Source of the DNA: JBNNGK01 sp050268245
GTDB lineage: Bacteria > Pseudomonadota > Gammaproteobacteria > Enterobacterales > Enterobacteriaceae
Direction: 5' to 3'
DNA length: 64,000 bases
Assembly (NCBI RefSeq): GCF_050268245.1
Contig: NZ_JBNNGK010000013.1
Location: 54,748-118,747, forward strand
Shown: positions 44,471 through 53,180 of the stretch, in pieces
How the letters are laid out: each line of letters opens with the position of its first letter
Numbering within the stretch: position 1 is the first letter of the stretch
The notes under the pieces: generated by a model
What the model saw: only the letters and a program-made list of their open reading frames with translations
Database searches by the model: none
Told to the model about the DNA's origin: nothing
Program-made: the position numbers and the translations under genes

Positions 44471-44501
44471 ATTCTGATTTTTGGTGAGAATAGAGTTCGT
44501 T

Positions 44502-45512
44502 ATGAAGGTATTGGTCACCGGTGCAACCAGTGGATTAGGCCGCAACGCGGTTGAATATCTCCGTCGTCAGGGGATCAAAGTACGCGCTACCGGCAACAAC
44601 CCATCCATGGGTCGCCTACTGGAAAAAATGGGCGCAGAATTCATCCAAGCCGATCTCACCAACCTGGTGTCTTCACAAGCCAAAGCGATGCTGGCAGAAG
44701 TGGACGTGTTGTGGCACTGCTCCAGTTTCACCTCACCTTGGGGCACCGAAGAAGCGTTCGAATTAGCCAACGTGCGTGCGACACGTCGCTTGGGCGAATG
44801 GGCGGCGGCGTACGGGGTGTCGCAGTTTATCCATATCTCTTCATCGGCAGTTTATTTCGATTACCACCATCATCGCAATATCACGGAAGAATTCCGCCCG
44901 GCACGCTACGCCAATGAATTTGCCCGCAGCAAAGCCGCAGGCGAACAGGTCATTGAGCAATTAGCGTTGTCCAACCCGCAAACGCGCTTCACTATTTTAC
45001 GCCCGCAAGGTTTATTTGGCCCACACGATAACGTGATGCTGCCGCGCTTACTGCACATGATCAAACATTATGGCAACCTGCTGCTGCCCCGTGGTGGCGC
45101 GGCGCTGGTGGATATGACCTATCTGGAAAATGCCGCACATGCGATGTGGCTGGCGACACAGAAAGAGAATACACCCTCTGGTCGTGCCTATAACATTACC
45201 AACCAACAAGCACGGCCACTGCGCACGGTGGTACAACAGTTGATCGACGAATTGAGCATGAAGTGCCGCATTCGTTCTGTCCCGTACCCGATGCTCGACA
45301 TGATGGCGCGAGGCATGGAAAAGCTCGGCAGTAAGGACGAGAAAGAGCCTGTATTAACTCACTACGGGGTGGCCAAACTCAATTTCGATTTGACTTTGGA
45401 TACCACACGAGCGCAACAGGAGCTGAATTATCGGCCAATCGTTTCATTGGATGAGGGCATTATTCGTACCGCGCGCTGGTTGAAAGAGCACGGTAAGCTG
45501 CACGGCTTATGA
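44502..45512 (+). CDS. ybjS: NAD-dependent epimerase/dehydratase family protein YbjS
   Basis: Extended-SDR protein of 336 residues. The NAD motif GATSGLGRNA is at residues 7-16. In the active-site region the usual YxxxK is represented by YANEFARSKAA, and the block FIHISSSAVYFDYHHHRNI precedes it. Related to 3-beta-hydroxysteroid dehydrogenase/epimerase-like proteins; substrate unknown. The ATG at 44502 gives MKVLVTGATSGLGRNAVEYL as in E. coli YbjS. Its TGA abuts the amiD stop on the other strand with no base between. Confidence 0.92.
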   Translation: MKVLVTGATSGLGRNAVEYLRRQGIKVRATGNNPSMGRLLEKMGAEFIQADLTNLVSSQAKAMLAEVDVLWHCSSFTSPWGTEEAFELANVRATRRLGEWAAAYGVSQFIHISSSAVYFDYHHHRNITEEFRPARYANEFARSKAAGEQVIEQLALSNPQTRFTILRPQGLFGPHDNVMLPRLLHMIKHYGNLLLPRGGAALVDMTYLENAAHAMWLATQKENTPSGRAYNITNQQARPLRTVVQQLIDELSMKCRIRSVPYPMLDMMARGMEKLGSKDEKEPVLTHYGVAKLNFDLTLDTTRAQQELNYRPIVSLDEGIIRTARWLKEHGKLHGL

Positions 45513-46349
45513 TTAACGCATCGCGCCATATTTATCTAACAATGCATCAATAATTGCCTCACTTTCTGCATCCGGTTCCCCCCGATAATCAGCGGGGCGG
45601 AAATGCATCTGAAATGCCGCCAGCACATTTTTCTGTTGCCGTTGATCCCAACGGGCATCAACGGCATAGCCATAACGCGCTAATTTCATCAGTAAGCGTG
45701 GCATCGGCACCAGTGAGTGCGGTTCACGTCCCGCTAGATAGCGCTGAACATCTGCCGCATCTGGCCATGCGCCAATACCCGCCTGCGCCAATTGCTGCCA
45801 CGGAAACAGTGGACCGGGATCGTGTTTACGCTGTGGCGCGATATCACTGTGCCCTACCACATCCACTGGCTTAATGTCATAACGCGCAATGATGTCGCGG
45901 CTAAGAGCAATTAACAGCGCGATTTGTTGTGGCGTATACGCTTGCCACGCTTGGCGCAACATCCGCCGCTGATAGCCCTGATTAACAATTTCAATGCCGA
46001 TTGACGTATCGTTCAGATTACTGCGACCGCGCCATTGACTCGCCCCGGCGTGCCAAGCACGCATTGCTTCTGGCACCAATTGATACGCCTGAGGTTTGCC
46101 TTGTTTCATCATCGGTTGTGCGGCCAGCAAATAATGCGCACTGACGTGTTCGTCTGTCAGGGTTTTGAGCGAGGTGTGGAAGTCTTCGGCGGTGTAGTGC
46201 ATCACCAAAAATCGAACGCGCTGGTCAGCACCTTGCGCCTGATGCGCCGTTTCTATGCGGTAATCACCGCGATCGATGGCGGTTGAGTGTTGTTGGCTCT
46301 GGCAACCCGCCAGTAAGCTAACAGAGGCAATCCATAACCACTTTGTCAC
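45513..46349 (-). CDS. amiD: N-acetylmuramoyl-L-alanine amidase AmiD (lipoprotein)
   Basis: A 278-residue outer-membrane lipoprotein amidase that trims cell-wall peptides, including anhydro-muropeptides. The lipobox LLAGC gives the lipidated Cys at residue 13. The amidase_2 domain shows the zinc-type His in VMHYTAEDFH, the Glu in IGIEIVNQG and the HSDIAP...HDPGPLF block. The C-terminal 70 residues resemble a peptidoglycan-binding domain. A GTG start at 46349 is chosen: GGAGG is four bases upstream, and it gives a signal sequence directly (TKWLWIASVSLLAGC). Confidence 0.93.
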   Translation of the reverse strand: MTKWLWIASVSLLAGCQSQQHSTAIDRGDYRIETAHQAQGADQRVRFLVMHYTAEDFHTSLKTLTDEHVSAHYLLAAQPMMKQGKPQAYQLVPEAMRAWHAGASQWRGRSNLNDTSIGIEIVNQGYQRRMLRQAWQAYTPQQIALLIALSRDIIARYDIKPVDVVGHSDIAPQRKHDPGPLFPWQQLAQAGIGAWPDAADVQRYLAGREPHSLVPMPRLLMKLARYGYAVDARWDQRQQKNVLAAFQMHFRPADYRGEPDAESEAIIDALLDKYGAMR

Positions 46350-46400
46350 ACGTCCTCCAAGTTGATCGTGTGGCTCGACGTTGCGCCGAGCCACTCGGGA

Positions 46401-46724
46401 TTAACGACCGACTTTCACCGCCGTGCCGCTGACCGTCACCATCAGCATGCTGCTGTCTTTACCTACGGTTTCATAATCAATATCGATGCCCACAACCGCA
46501 TTAGCGCCTAATTCTTTCGCCTGCTGTTCCAGTTCCTGAAAGGCTATCTGCCGGGCCTTACGCAACTCTTTCTCATACGCGCCAGATCGGCCGCCGACGA
46601 TATCACGCACGCCCGCAAAGAAATCGCGAAAAATATTAGCCCCCAAAATGGCCTCGCCTGTCACAACGCCACAATATTCAGTAATAGTGAACCCTTCCAA
46701 GCTTGGAGTGGTGGAAAGTTGCAT
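46401..46724 (-). CDS. ybjQ: YbjQ family protein (UPF0145)
   Basis: A 107-residue cytoplasmic protein of the YbjQ family, thought to form pentameric rings; function unknown. Family hallmarks are TTPSLEGFTITEYCGVVTGEA, a central ARQIAFQELEQQAKELGANAVVGIDIDYE and a valine-rich end. AAGGAG lies upstream of the ATG. It is 51 bases upstream of amiD, in the same direction. Confidence 0.95.
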   Translation of the reverse strand: MQLSTTPSLEGFTITEYCGVVTGEAILGANIFRDFFAGVRDIVGGRSGAYEKELRKARQIAFQELEQQAKELGANAVVGIDIDYETVGKDSSMLMVTVSGTAVKVGR

Positions 46725-46848
46725 GGTGATCTCCTTGAATAATGCCTTTATCGCTTTTATCTGACCACCAGTTTAGCATTATGTTCTCAATCCCTTTAAC
46801 GGGCTATCTCAAGCGGCTTTCATCACCGTTCCCAATGCAGCAACTGCC

Positions 46849-47187
46849 ATGATGGCGCCTGCGTTTTTAAACAATCTGGATCGTCGCAAGATTAGCCTCG
46901 GCGTGATGGTGTTCGTGCGGGTCAGTATCGACAGCCTTAGCGAAACCGATGCGCGTAAATTCGAACACGAGGTCAGTGAACTGGAATACGTCGTAGCCTG
47001 CTACAGCATTGGCGGCGATGCCGACTTTCTGCTTCAAGTGGTATCGAGAGATCTGGACACCTACGCGGAGTTCGCCATGTCGGTTATCCGGCGCTTGCCG
47101 GATATCAAAGAGATGCAAAGTATGTTCGTGTTGAAAGAAATCAAACCGTTTGTGGTTTTTCCAATCAAAAAACCGCTGCTGCGATGA
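46849..47187 (+). CDS. Lrp/AsnC effector-domain protein without helix-turn-helix
   Basis: A 112-residue product that aligns with only the C-terminal RAM domain of Lrp/AsnC regulators: AFLNNLDRRKISLGVMVFVR corresponds to the region just after the HTH, and the GGDADFLLQVVSRDLDTYAE block to the GDFDYLL effector site. No HTH precedes it; an in-frame TAG lies at 46774-46776 and ybjQ begins just beyond on the other strand. No good Shine-Dalgarno sequence is seen before the ATG. It may be a stand-alone RAM protein modulating other Lrp-type regulators, or the remnant of a 5'-deleted gene. The RAM part itself is intact. Absent at this site in E. coli. Confidence 0.65.
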   Translation: MMAPAFLNNLDRRKISLGVMVFVRVSIDSLSETDARKFEHEVSELEYVVACYSIGGDADFLLQVVSRDLDTYAEFAMSVIRRLPDIKEMQSMFVLKEIKPFVVFPIKKPLLR

Positions 47188-47296
47188 ACAGAAAGTGCAG
47201 TATTGGATAAAAACCAAAACGTATTTTGGTGGTAAAGTTTTCTGCGTATAAACTGTAAGCTAATGAACTTCAAAAAACATCACATAAGGTAATGAG

Positions 47297-47842
47297 ATGA
47301 AAACAAAAACGATTGCGGCGGTTCTCCCTTTGGCCTTGGCACTGAGCGCATGTACCACCGTCGAACCTGCCTATAAGGATATCGGCACCCGCACTGGCGC
47401 ATGCATCGAAGGTGGTCCTGACAACGTGGCGCAAAAATTTTACGATTTGCGCATTGGCCAAGGTAGCCTCACGCTGCCAGACAGCAACCGTCTGGCACAG
47501 ATTCAGCCTTACCTGAGCAAAGTGCTGTACCAAGAATTGGCTCATGCCAATCAAAACCCAGTCAAACCAGCGGTTAGCGGCGATTTATTGACCGGCAATG
47601 TCGAAGGTGCGACCCGTGCTAAAGTCGCCAGCGCGTCCACCATTCCCAATACCGATGCCAAGAACATCCCGCTGCGCGTCACGTTGACCTACCAAAAAGA
47701 GGGTGGCAGCGCTAAAAATTGGCAAAATGAAGTGCTGATGGTACGCGAAGGCACCTGCTGGGTAGTTGATGATATTCGTTATCTGAATGTTCCTGCACAT
47801 GCCGCCAGCGGCACGCTGCGCCAAATTTTAGAAAATCGCTAA
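47297..47842 (+). CDS. ybjP: Lipoprotein YbjP
   Basis: A 181-residue predicted lipoprotein of unknown function. The signal peptide ends with the lipobox ALSAC, giving Cys19. Blocks shared with E. coli YbjP are CTTVEPAYKDIGTRTGACIE, GGPDNVAQKFYD, ASASTIPNTDAKNIPLRVTL and GTLRQILENR. TAAGGT precedes the ATG. It sits next to artP as in E. coli. Confidence 0.9.
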   Translation: MKTKTIAAVLPLALALSACTTVEPAYKDIGTRTGACIEGGPDNVAQKFYDLRIGQGSLTLPDSNRLAQIQPYLSKVLYQELAHANQNPVKPAVSGDLLTGNVEGATRAKVASASTIPNTDAKNIPLRVTLTYQKEGGSAKNWQNEVLMVREGTCWVVDDIRYLNVPAHAASGTLRQILENR

Positions 47843-48018
47843 TCTGTGCTTGGCTGCCGATGCGTTATCGTCGGCAGCCAGCAGCATCATGGTTAGCGCT
47901 TGCTTTTCAAGCAACAAAACAAATTTCGCTAGCCATCTCACACACTACACGACAAAAGCCCCCTTCTCGCTTGCAGTACGCTATGTTGTGCTATTCTTTT
48001 CTTATCCTGCTGCGCAGT

Positions 48019-48057
48019 AATAAATTTTAACTCACAAAGATTGCATAAGTATTCTGT
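48019..48057 (+). promoter_or_regulatory. Tandem ARG boxes upstream of artP
   Basis: Two 18-base ArgR-type boxes are separated by exactly three bases, as in classical operators. Their cores are TAAAT-TTTA-ACTCA (48021-48034) and TGCAT-AAGT-ATTCT (48042-48055), each 8 of 10 against TGAAT-N4-ATTCA. ArgR control of the art genes is known in E. coli. Confidence 0.65.
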
Positions 48058-48101
48058 GGAAGTTAACATTCGCGGCATCTATGTCTATTCAATTCCGGCG
48101 C

Positions 48102-48830
48102 ATGAGTATTCAACTAAAAGATATAAATTGCTTTTACGGCGCGCACCAGGCGCTGTTTAACATCACGCTGGATTGCCCAGCAGGGGAAACCTTAGTGCTG
48201 CTGGGTCCAAGCGGCGCGGGGAAAAGTTCATTGCTGCGGGTGCTAAACCTGCTCGAAATGCCGCGCTCTGGCCAGTTACAGATCGCAGGGAATAACTTCG
48301 ACTTCACGCACGCTCCGGGTGAAAAAGCCATTCGTGAACTGCGTCAAAATGTTGGCATGGTCTTTCAACAATACAACCTGTGGCCACACCTCACCGTCGT
48401 CCAAAATCTGATCGAAGCCCCCTGCCGCGTTCTGGGCTTGAGCAAAACGCAGGCCATGGAGCGCGCCGATAAATTACTGACGCGTTTACGCCTCACCGAT
48501 TTTGCCGATCGTTTCCCGTTGCATCTTTCCGGCGGCCAGCAACAACGCGTGGCCATTGCCCGTGCGCTGATGATGGAACCACAAGTATTGCTATTTGATG
48601 AACCGACGGCCGCGCTGGATCCAGAAATCACCGCACAGATCGTCAGTATCATTCGCGAGTTAGCAGACACCGGAATTACCCAGGTGATCGTGACGCATGA
48701 GGTGGAAGTCGCACGTAAAACGGCCAGCCGAGTGGTCTACATGGAAAATGGCCGGATTGTCGAACAGGGCGATGCCAGCCATTTCGCACAGCCGCGCACG
48801 ACCGAGTTTGCCAATTATTTATCACATTGA
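48102..48830 (+). CDS. artP: Arginine ABC transporter ATP-binding protein ArtP
   Basis: Cytoplasmic ATPase of the periplasmic arginine uptake system, 242 residues, matching E. coli. Walker A GPSGAGKSS, Q-loop MVFQQYNLWPHL, signature LSGGQQQRVAIARAL and Walker B VLLFDEPTAALDP are intact. The ATG at 48102 gives MSIQLKDINCFYGAHQ, the family start. A second in-frame ATG at 48081 gives MSIQFRR before it, an apparent short duplication of the start region. First gene of artPIQM. Confidence 0.96.
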   Translation: MSIQLKDINCFYGAHQALFNITLDCPAGETLVLLGPSGAGKSSLLRVLNLLEMPRSGQLQIAGNNFDFTHAPGEKAIRELRQNVGMVFQQYNLWPHLTVVQNLIEAPCRVLGLSKTQAMERADKLLTRLRLTDFADRFPLHLSGGQQQRVAIARALMMEPQVLLFDEPTAALDPEITAQIVSIIRELADTGITQVIVTHEVEVARKTASRVVYMENGRIVEQGDASHFAQPRTTEFANYLSH

Positions 48831-48862
48831 TTTTACACCAGCTGTTTTTAGGGGAGTTTGCG

Positions 48863-49594
48863 ATGAAAAAACTAATAATCGCCGCCGTTTTGGCAGGCAT
48901 CAGCGTTTCCGCCTCCGCAGTCGAAACCATTCGTTTCGCTACCGAAGCCTCTTACCCACCGTTTGAGTTCGTTGGCGCGGATAACAAAATCCAAGGCTTT
49001 GACGTCGACTTAGCTAACGCCATGTGTGAAGAGATGCAAGCGACCTGCACCTTTACCAATCAGGCATTCGACAGCCTGATCCCCGGCTTGAGATTCAAGC
49101 GTTTCGATGCGGTAATGGCCGGTATGGACATCACCCCAGAGCGTGAAAAACAAGTCCTGTTCACTCAGCCTTACTACGACAACTCCGCGCTGTTCGTTGC
49201 GCAAAAAGATAAAGTCACCGACGTTACGGCGCTGAAAGGCCAAAAAGTTGGCGTGCAAAATGGCACGACTCACCAAAAATTCCTGACGGATAAGCATCCA
49301 GAAATTACCACCGTGCCTTACGACAGCTATCAGAACGCGATTCTCGATCTGAAAAGTGGCCGTATCAACGCCGTATTCGGTGACACGGCGGTGGTCAATG
49401 AATGGCTGAAGCAGAATGATACGCTGGTCGCCGTGGGCGACAAAGTGACCGACAAAGATTACTTCGGCACTGGCCTGGGCATTGCCGTTCGTCAGAAAAA
49501 TAACGCGCTACAGGGTAAGCTCAACGCCGCGCTGGATAAAATCAAGCAAGATGGGACTTACGAAACCATCTACAAAAAATGGTTTCAGCAGTAA
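48863..49594 (+). CDS. artI: Arginine ABC transporter substrate-binding protein ArtI
   Basis: Periplasmic binding protein of 243 residues. A signal peptide of about 19 residues ends at SASA. The mature protein starts VETIRFATEASYPPFEF, the family-3 solute-binding signature, and GFDVDLANAMCEEM follows. AGGGGAG precedes the ATG at 48863; the longer frame overlaps artP. Position between artP and artQ marks it as artI; artJ downstream is a paralogue. Confidence 0.94.
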   Translation: MKKLIIAAVLAGISVSASAVETIRFATEASYPPFEFVGADNKIQGFDVDLANAMCEEMQATCTFTNQAFDSLIPGLRFKRFDAVMAGMDITPEREKQVLFTQPYYDNSALFVAQKDKVTDVTALKGQKVGVQNGTTHQKFLTDKHPEITTVPYDSYQNAILDLKSGRINAVFGDTAVVNEWLKQNDTLVAVGDKVTDKDYFGTGLGIAVRQKNNALQGKLNAALDKIKQDGTYETIYKKWFQQ

Positions 49595-49603
49595 TCAACG
49601 CCA

Positions 49604-50320
49604 ATGAATGAATTTCAACCTTTAGCAAGCGCCGCCGGGATGACCGTCGGCCTTGCCGTTTGCGCGCTGATACTGGGGCTGATCTTGGCGATGCTGTTTG
49701 CCGTCTGGGAGTCTTCGCGCTGGAAAGTGGTCAGTTGGCTCGGCACCGCCTGGGTCACGCTGTTACGCGGCTTGCCAGAAATTCTGGTGGTGCTGTTTAT
49801 TTATTTCGGTTCATCCCAACTGTTATTGATGCTGTCCGACGGCTTCACGCTCAATGTTGGCCTGTTCGAATTGCCGATTCAGATCGAGATTGAAAATTTT
49901 GAAGTCAGCCCGTTTCTGTGCGGTGTGATCGCGCTAGCCTTGCTGTATTCGGCTTACGCTTCACAAACGCTACGCGGCGCACTAAAAGCGGTGCCGCAAG
50001 GTCAATGGGAATCCGGTCAGGCACTGGGGCTGAGTCAAGCGGCGATTTTCTTCCGCTTGATCATGCCGCAGATGTGGCGTCACGCGCTGCCTGGTCTGGG
50101 CAATCAGTGGCTGGTATTGCTGAAGGATACCGCGTTGGTGTCACTGATTAGCGTGAACGATCTGATGCTGCAAACCAAGAGTATTGCCACCCGCACGCAA
50201 GAACCGTTCACCTGGTATGTCATCGCCGCCGCGATTTATCTGCTGGTCACGCTGCTCAGTCAATACATCATTAAACGCATCGAGCTGCGTACCACACGTT
50301 TTGAGCGGGGGCTGGTCTGA
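49604..50320 (+). CDS. artQ: Arginine ABC transporter permease ArtQ
   Basis: Inner-membrane permease of 238 residues with about five membrane segments. The ABC-permease EAA loop is visible as GQALGLSQAAIFFRLIMPQM. It pairs with ArtM to form the channel energised by ArtP. Begins nine bases after artI; its stop overlaps the artM start as TGATG. Confidence 0.96.
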   Translation: MNEFQPLASAAGMTVGLAVCALILGLILAMLFAVWESSRWKVVSWLGTAWVTLLRGLPEILVVLFIYFGSSQLLLMLSDGFTLNVGLFELPIQIEIENFEVSPFLCGVIALALLYSAYASQTLRGALKAVPQGQWESGQALGLSQAAIFFRLIMPQMWRHALPGLGNQWLVLLKDTALVSLISVNDLMLQTKSIATRTQEPFTWYVIAAAIYLLVTLLSQYIIKRIELRTTRFERGLV

Positions 50321-50988
50321 TGCTTGACTATATTCCGCAGATCGCCCAAGGGTTGCACACCAGCCTGACGCTCACCGTCGCGGCACTGCTGGTCGCGTTG
50401 ATTCTGTCATTGATCTTTACGGTGATCCTGACGCTGAAAACCCCGTTGCTCACGCCGTTAGTGAAAATCTACATCACGCTGTTCACCGGTACGCCGCTGT
50501 TAGTGCAGATTTTCCTGATCTACTACGGTCCCGGCCAGTTTCCGGCGATCCGCGACTATCCGTGGCTATGGAGTTTGTTATCGCAACCGTGGTTATGTGC
50601 CATGATTGCGTTGGCACTCAACAGCGCAGCCTACACCACCCAGCTGTTCTATGGCGCGGTAAGGGCGATTCCGGCGGGGCAATGGCAATCTTGTGAAGCC
50701 TTGGGGATGTCGCGCCGGCAAACCTTGCGCATCCTGCTGCCATTCGCCTTTAAACGCGCGTTGTCATCTTATTCTAACGAAGTGGTACTGGTGTTCAAAA
50801 GCACCTCTCTGGCATACACCATTACGCTGATGGAAGTCATGGGATACAGCCAACTGATGTATGGCCGCACCTATGACGTGATGGTATTTGGCGCTGCCGG
50901 TCTGGTTTATCTGGTTGTTAATGGCCTGCTGACACTGCTCATGCGTCTGGTAGAGCGCCGCGCACTGGCGTTTGAACGCCGAAACTAA
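50320..50988 (+). CDS. artM: Arginine ABC transporter permease ArtM
   Basis: Second permease, 222 residues, about five membrane segments. The EAA loop is CEALGMSRRQTLRILLPFAF, after the family stretch FTGTPLLVQIFLIYYGPGQF. One-base overlap with artQ indicates translational coupling. A strong hairpin at 50997-51024 follows, separating artPIQM from artJ. Confidence 0.96.
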   Translation: MLDYIPQIAQGLHTSLTLTVAALLVALILSLIFTVILTLKTPLLTPLVKIYITLFTGTPLLVQIFLIYYGPGQFPAIRDYPWLWSLLSQPWLCAMIALALNSAAYTTQLFYGAVRAIPAGQWQSCEALGMSRRQTLRILLPFAFKRALSSYSNEVVLVFKSTSLAYTITLMEVMGYSQLMYGRTYDVMVFGAAGLVYLVVNGLLTLLMRLVERRALAFERRN

Positions 50989-50996
50989 CGAGTTCC

Positions 50997-51024
50997 CCCA
51001 GCCCCGGCACAGCGCCGGGCTGGG
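50997..51024 (+). terminator. Terminator after artM
   Basis: CCCAGCCC pairs with GGGCTGGG, extended by GGC/GCC after a one-base bulge, loop ACAGC, followed by TTCTCC. Confidence 0.65.
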
Positions 51025-51044
51025 TTCTCCCCCCCGCCAGTCAC

Positions 51045-51083
51045 TGTAAATCACCAGTCATTTTTATTGCATATTAATTCACT
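51045..51083 (+). promoter_or_regulatory. Tandem ARG boxes upstream of artJ
   Basis: The right box core TGCAT-ATTA-ATTCA (51068-51081) agrees at 9 of 10 with TGAAT-N4-ATTCA. A weaker left core TAAAT-CACC-AGTCA (51047-51060) agrees at 8 of 10 but has a GC-rich centre. The two 18-base boxes are three bases apart, the ArgR spacing. Confidence 0.6.
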
Positions 51084-51192
51084 CAATGGCATGGTTATGT
51101 GCATCACCATCCGCGGATAGTCGTCGGTTTTCATCTGCAAAATCAAACGATGGCGAAATAATAACAATCAAATACTCAGTCAGGAGTTATGC

Positions 51193-51927
51193 ATGAAAAA
51201 ACTATTGCTCGCCGCTACGGTACTGGCCAGTATCACCTTCAACGCACAGGCCACCGACACCCTTCGCTTCGCCTCTTCCGCTACCTATCCGCCTTTCGAG
51301 TCACTGGATGCGAATAACCAGATTGTCGGATTTGATATCGATCTGGCGAAAGCGTTGTGTAAACAGATGCAAACCGAGTGTACGTTTACCAATCAAGGCT
51401 TTGATAGTCTGATCGCCGCACTGAAATTCAAAAAGTATGATGCCGTTATTTCCGGTATGGATATCACACCGGAGCGCAGCAAACAGGTCAGCTTCACCCA
51501 GCCCTACTACGCCAACTCGGCCATTGTTATTGCGCAAAAAGGTAAATACGGATCGCTGGAGGCGTTGAAAGGCAAAAGAGTCGGTATGGAAAACGGCACT
51601 ACCCATCAAAAATACCTGCAGGATAAACATCCTGAGATTAACACCGTGGCTTACGACAGTTATCAGAACGCCATTCTGGAGTTAAAGAACGGCCGCGTGG
51701 ACGGGGTATTCGGTGACACAGCCGTGGTTAACGAATGGCTAAAGAGCAATCCTACTCTGGCACCGGTTGGGGAACATATTACCGACGCGCAATACTTCGG
51801 CACCGGTTTGGGTATTGCGGTACGCCCTGGCAATGACGCATTGCTGGCCAAGCTGAACGCCGCGTTGGATGCCATCAAGGCCGACGACACCTATCAAGCC
51901 ATTAATGATAAATGGTTCCCGCAGTAA
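51193..51927 (+). CDS. artJ: Arginine ABC transporter substrate-binding protein ArtJ
   Basis: Periplasmic arginine-binding protein of 244 residues and close paralogue of ArtI. The signal peptide of 20 residues ends FNAQA; the mature part begins TDTLRFASSATYPPFESL. In E. coli ArtJ is the high-affinity arginine binder with its own ArgR-controlled promoter, which fits the terminator and ARG boxes between artM and artJ here. CAGGAG precedes the ATG. Confidence 0.95.
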   Translation: MKKLLLAATVLASITFNAQATDTLRFASSATYPPFESLDANNQIVGFDIDLAKALCKQMQTECTFTNQGFDSLIAALKFKKYDAVISGMDITPERSKQVSFTQPYYANSAIVIAQKGKYGSLEALKGKRVGMENGTTHQKYLQDKHPEINTVAYDSYQNAILELKNGRVDGVFGDTAVVNEWLKSNPTLAPVGEHITDAQYFGTGLGIAVRPGNDALLAKLNAALDAIKADDTYQAINDKWFPQ

Positions 51928-51961
51928 TACGCAGCGGCGTGGCCAAAGGGTCACTAGGCAT

Positions 51962-51986
51962 GGCTCGGGCTCCCCGAGCCTATTTT
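51962..51986 (+). terminator. Terminator after artJ
   Basis: GGCTCGGG pairs with CCCGAGCC around CTC, followed by TATTTTGG. The last stem base belongs to the convergent rlmC stop codon. Confidence 0.75.
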
Positions 51987-53113
51987 GGTTCCCGTACCAA
52001 CAGCGTTAACACTTCATAGTGCGCGGTATGCGGGAACATGTCGAATAATTGAACACGCGCAATACGATAATCTACGAGCATAGACACGTCTTTTGCCATA
52101 CTCTGCGCGTTACAGCTTGAATACAGAATAAAGTCCGGCGCCATGCGATGCAGGTAATCACACAAGGGTTTGCCGATACCACGGCGCGGCGGATTTATCA
52201 GCACTAATTGCGGCACCTCGCCCTCACCGGTGGCAAAATCGGTGGAGTCTAGCGCCCGAAAATCCACCCGCTGCAACCCCAGCACCGCCGCTGACTGGCG
52301 CGCGCAGGCGATAGCTTCAGCACTGATTTCAATGCCGGTGAGCCGGGTTAACGGCTTGGCGCAATGCAAACCAAATCCCCCCACGCCGCAAAATAGGTCC
52401 CACATGCTGTCAATGCCCAGCTCATGCACCCAATCGCGCGCGGTTGCATACAAATCGGCCGCGACCTGCGGGTTAGTTTGGAAAAAACTCTGCGGCCGAA
52501 TGTACAGCGGCACCTGATTAAAACGTTCCTCCAGCGCTTGCCGATCGGTCAGGGGGATTTCTCGCTCTCCTTCCATAATGGCCATATGCACAGGCTGAAT
52601 ATTGGCAGATATGACCTTAAGTTGCGGTAAGCGTTGTTGCAACCAAGGCAACTCAGCGCGTAACTGTGCCAGCTTGGTTTCAGAACGCAAAACAAAACGT
52701 AACATGATGCCGTCATTAAACCGGCTTTCGGTCAGCAGCAGATATTTCAACTCGCCACGCTTGCGCGCCACGTTGTAGGGGGTTAAGCCCGCACGGGCAA
52801 TAAAATTTTTTAGTACGGCAAATACCGGTGCAAAACTGGCGGGATAGAGCGGGCAATCACATAAGTCTACTGGCGTACCATCACGATGTAACATGCCCAA
52901 CAGCGGCCGCTCAACGCTACCACTGACGACCATTTTAGCCTTATTGCGAAATGCGCTCTGCTCCCCCATCACCGGCGGTAACCACTGTGTAACCGGGTGC
53001 TCAGCCAGCAACGCTTGCAGATGCTGCTGCTTGTCAGCCAGTTGCTGCGGGTAAGGCTTTTCCAACCACTGACAGGAACGGCAGGTGCCCGCCGTATACA
53101 AAGCGCAATGCAT
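51980..53113 (-). CDS. rlmC: 23S rRNA (uracil(747)-C(5))-methyltransferase RlmC
   Basis: RNA m5U methyltransferase of 377 residues acting on U747 of 23S rRNA. Iron-sulfur cluster cysteines are C3, C11 and C14 (MHCALYTAGTCRSCQW) plus a Cys in LCDCPLYP. The SAM-binding region is DLFCGVGGFGLH, followed by LINPPRRGIG and the catalytic Cys in ILYSSCNAQSM. The Met at 53113 is used because the cysteine motif starts there; four extra codons precede it. Confidence 0.96.
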   Translation of the reverse strand: MHCALYTAGTCRSCQWLEKPYPQQLADKQQHLQALLAEHPVTQWLPPVMGEQSAFRNKAKMVVSGSVERPLLGMLHRDGTPVDLCDCPLYPASFAPVFAVLKNFIARAGLTPYNVARKRGELKYLLLTESRFNDGIMLRFVLRSETKLAQLRAELPWLQQRLPQLKVISANIQPVHMAIMEGEREIPLTDRQALEERFNQVPLYIRPQSFFQTNPQVAADLYATARDWVHELGIDSMWDLFCGVGGFGLHCAKPLTRLTGIEISAEAIACARQSAAVLGLQRVDFRALDSTDFATGEGEVPQLVLINPPRRGIGKPLCDYLHRMAPDFILYSSCNAQSMAKDVSMLVDYRIARVQLFDMFPHTAHYEVLTLLVREPK

Positions 53114-53180
53114 AACAACAACCATAAATTAAAAAAACCAACGAAGGGCGCAGATTCTAGCATTCTGCCCCACTAAAATC

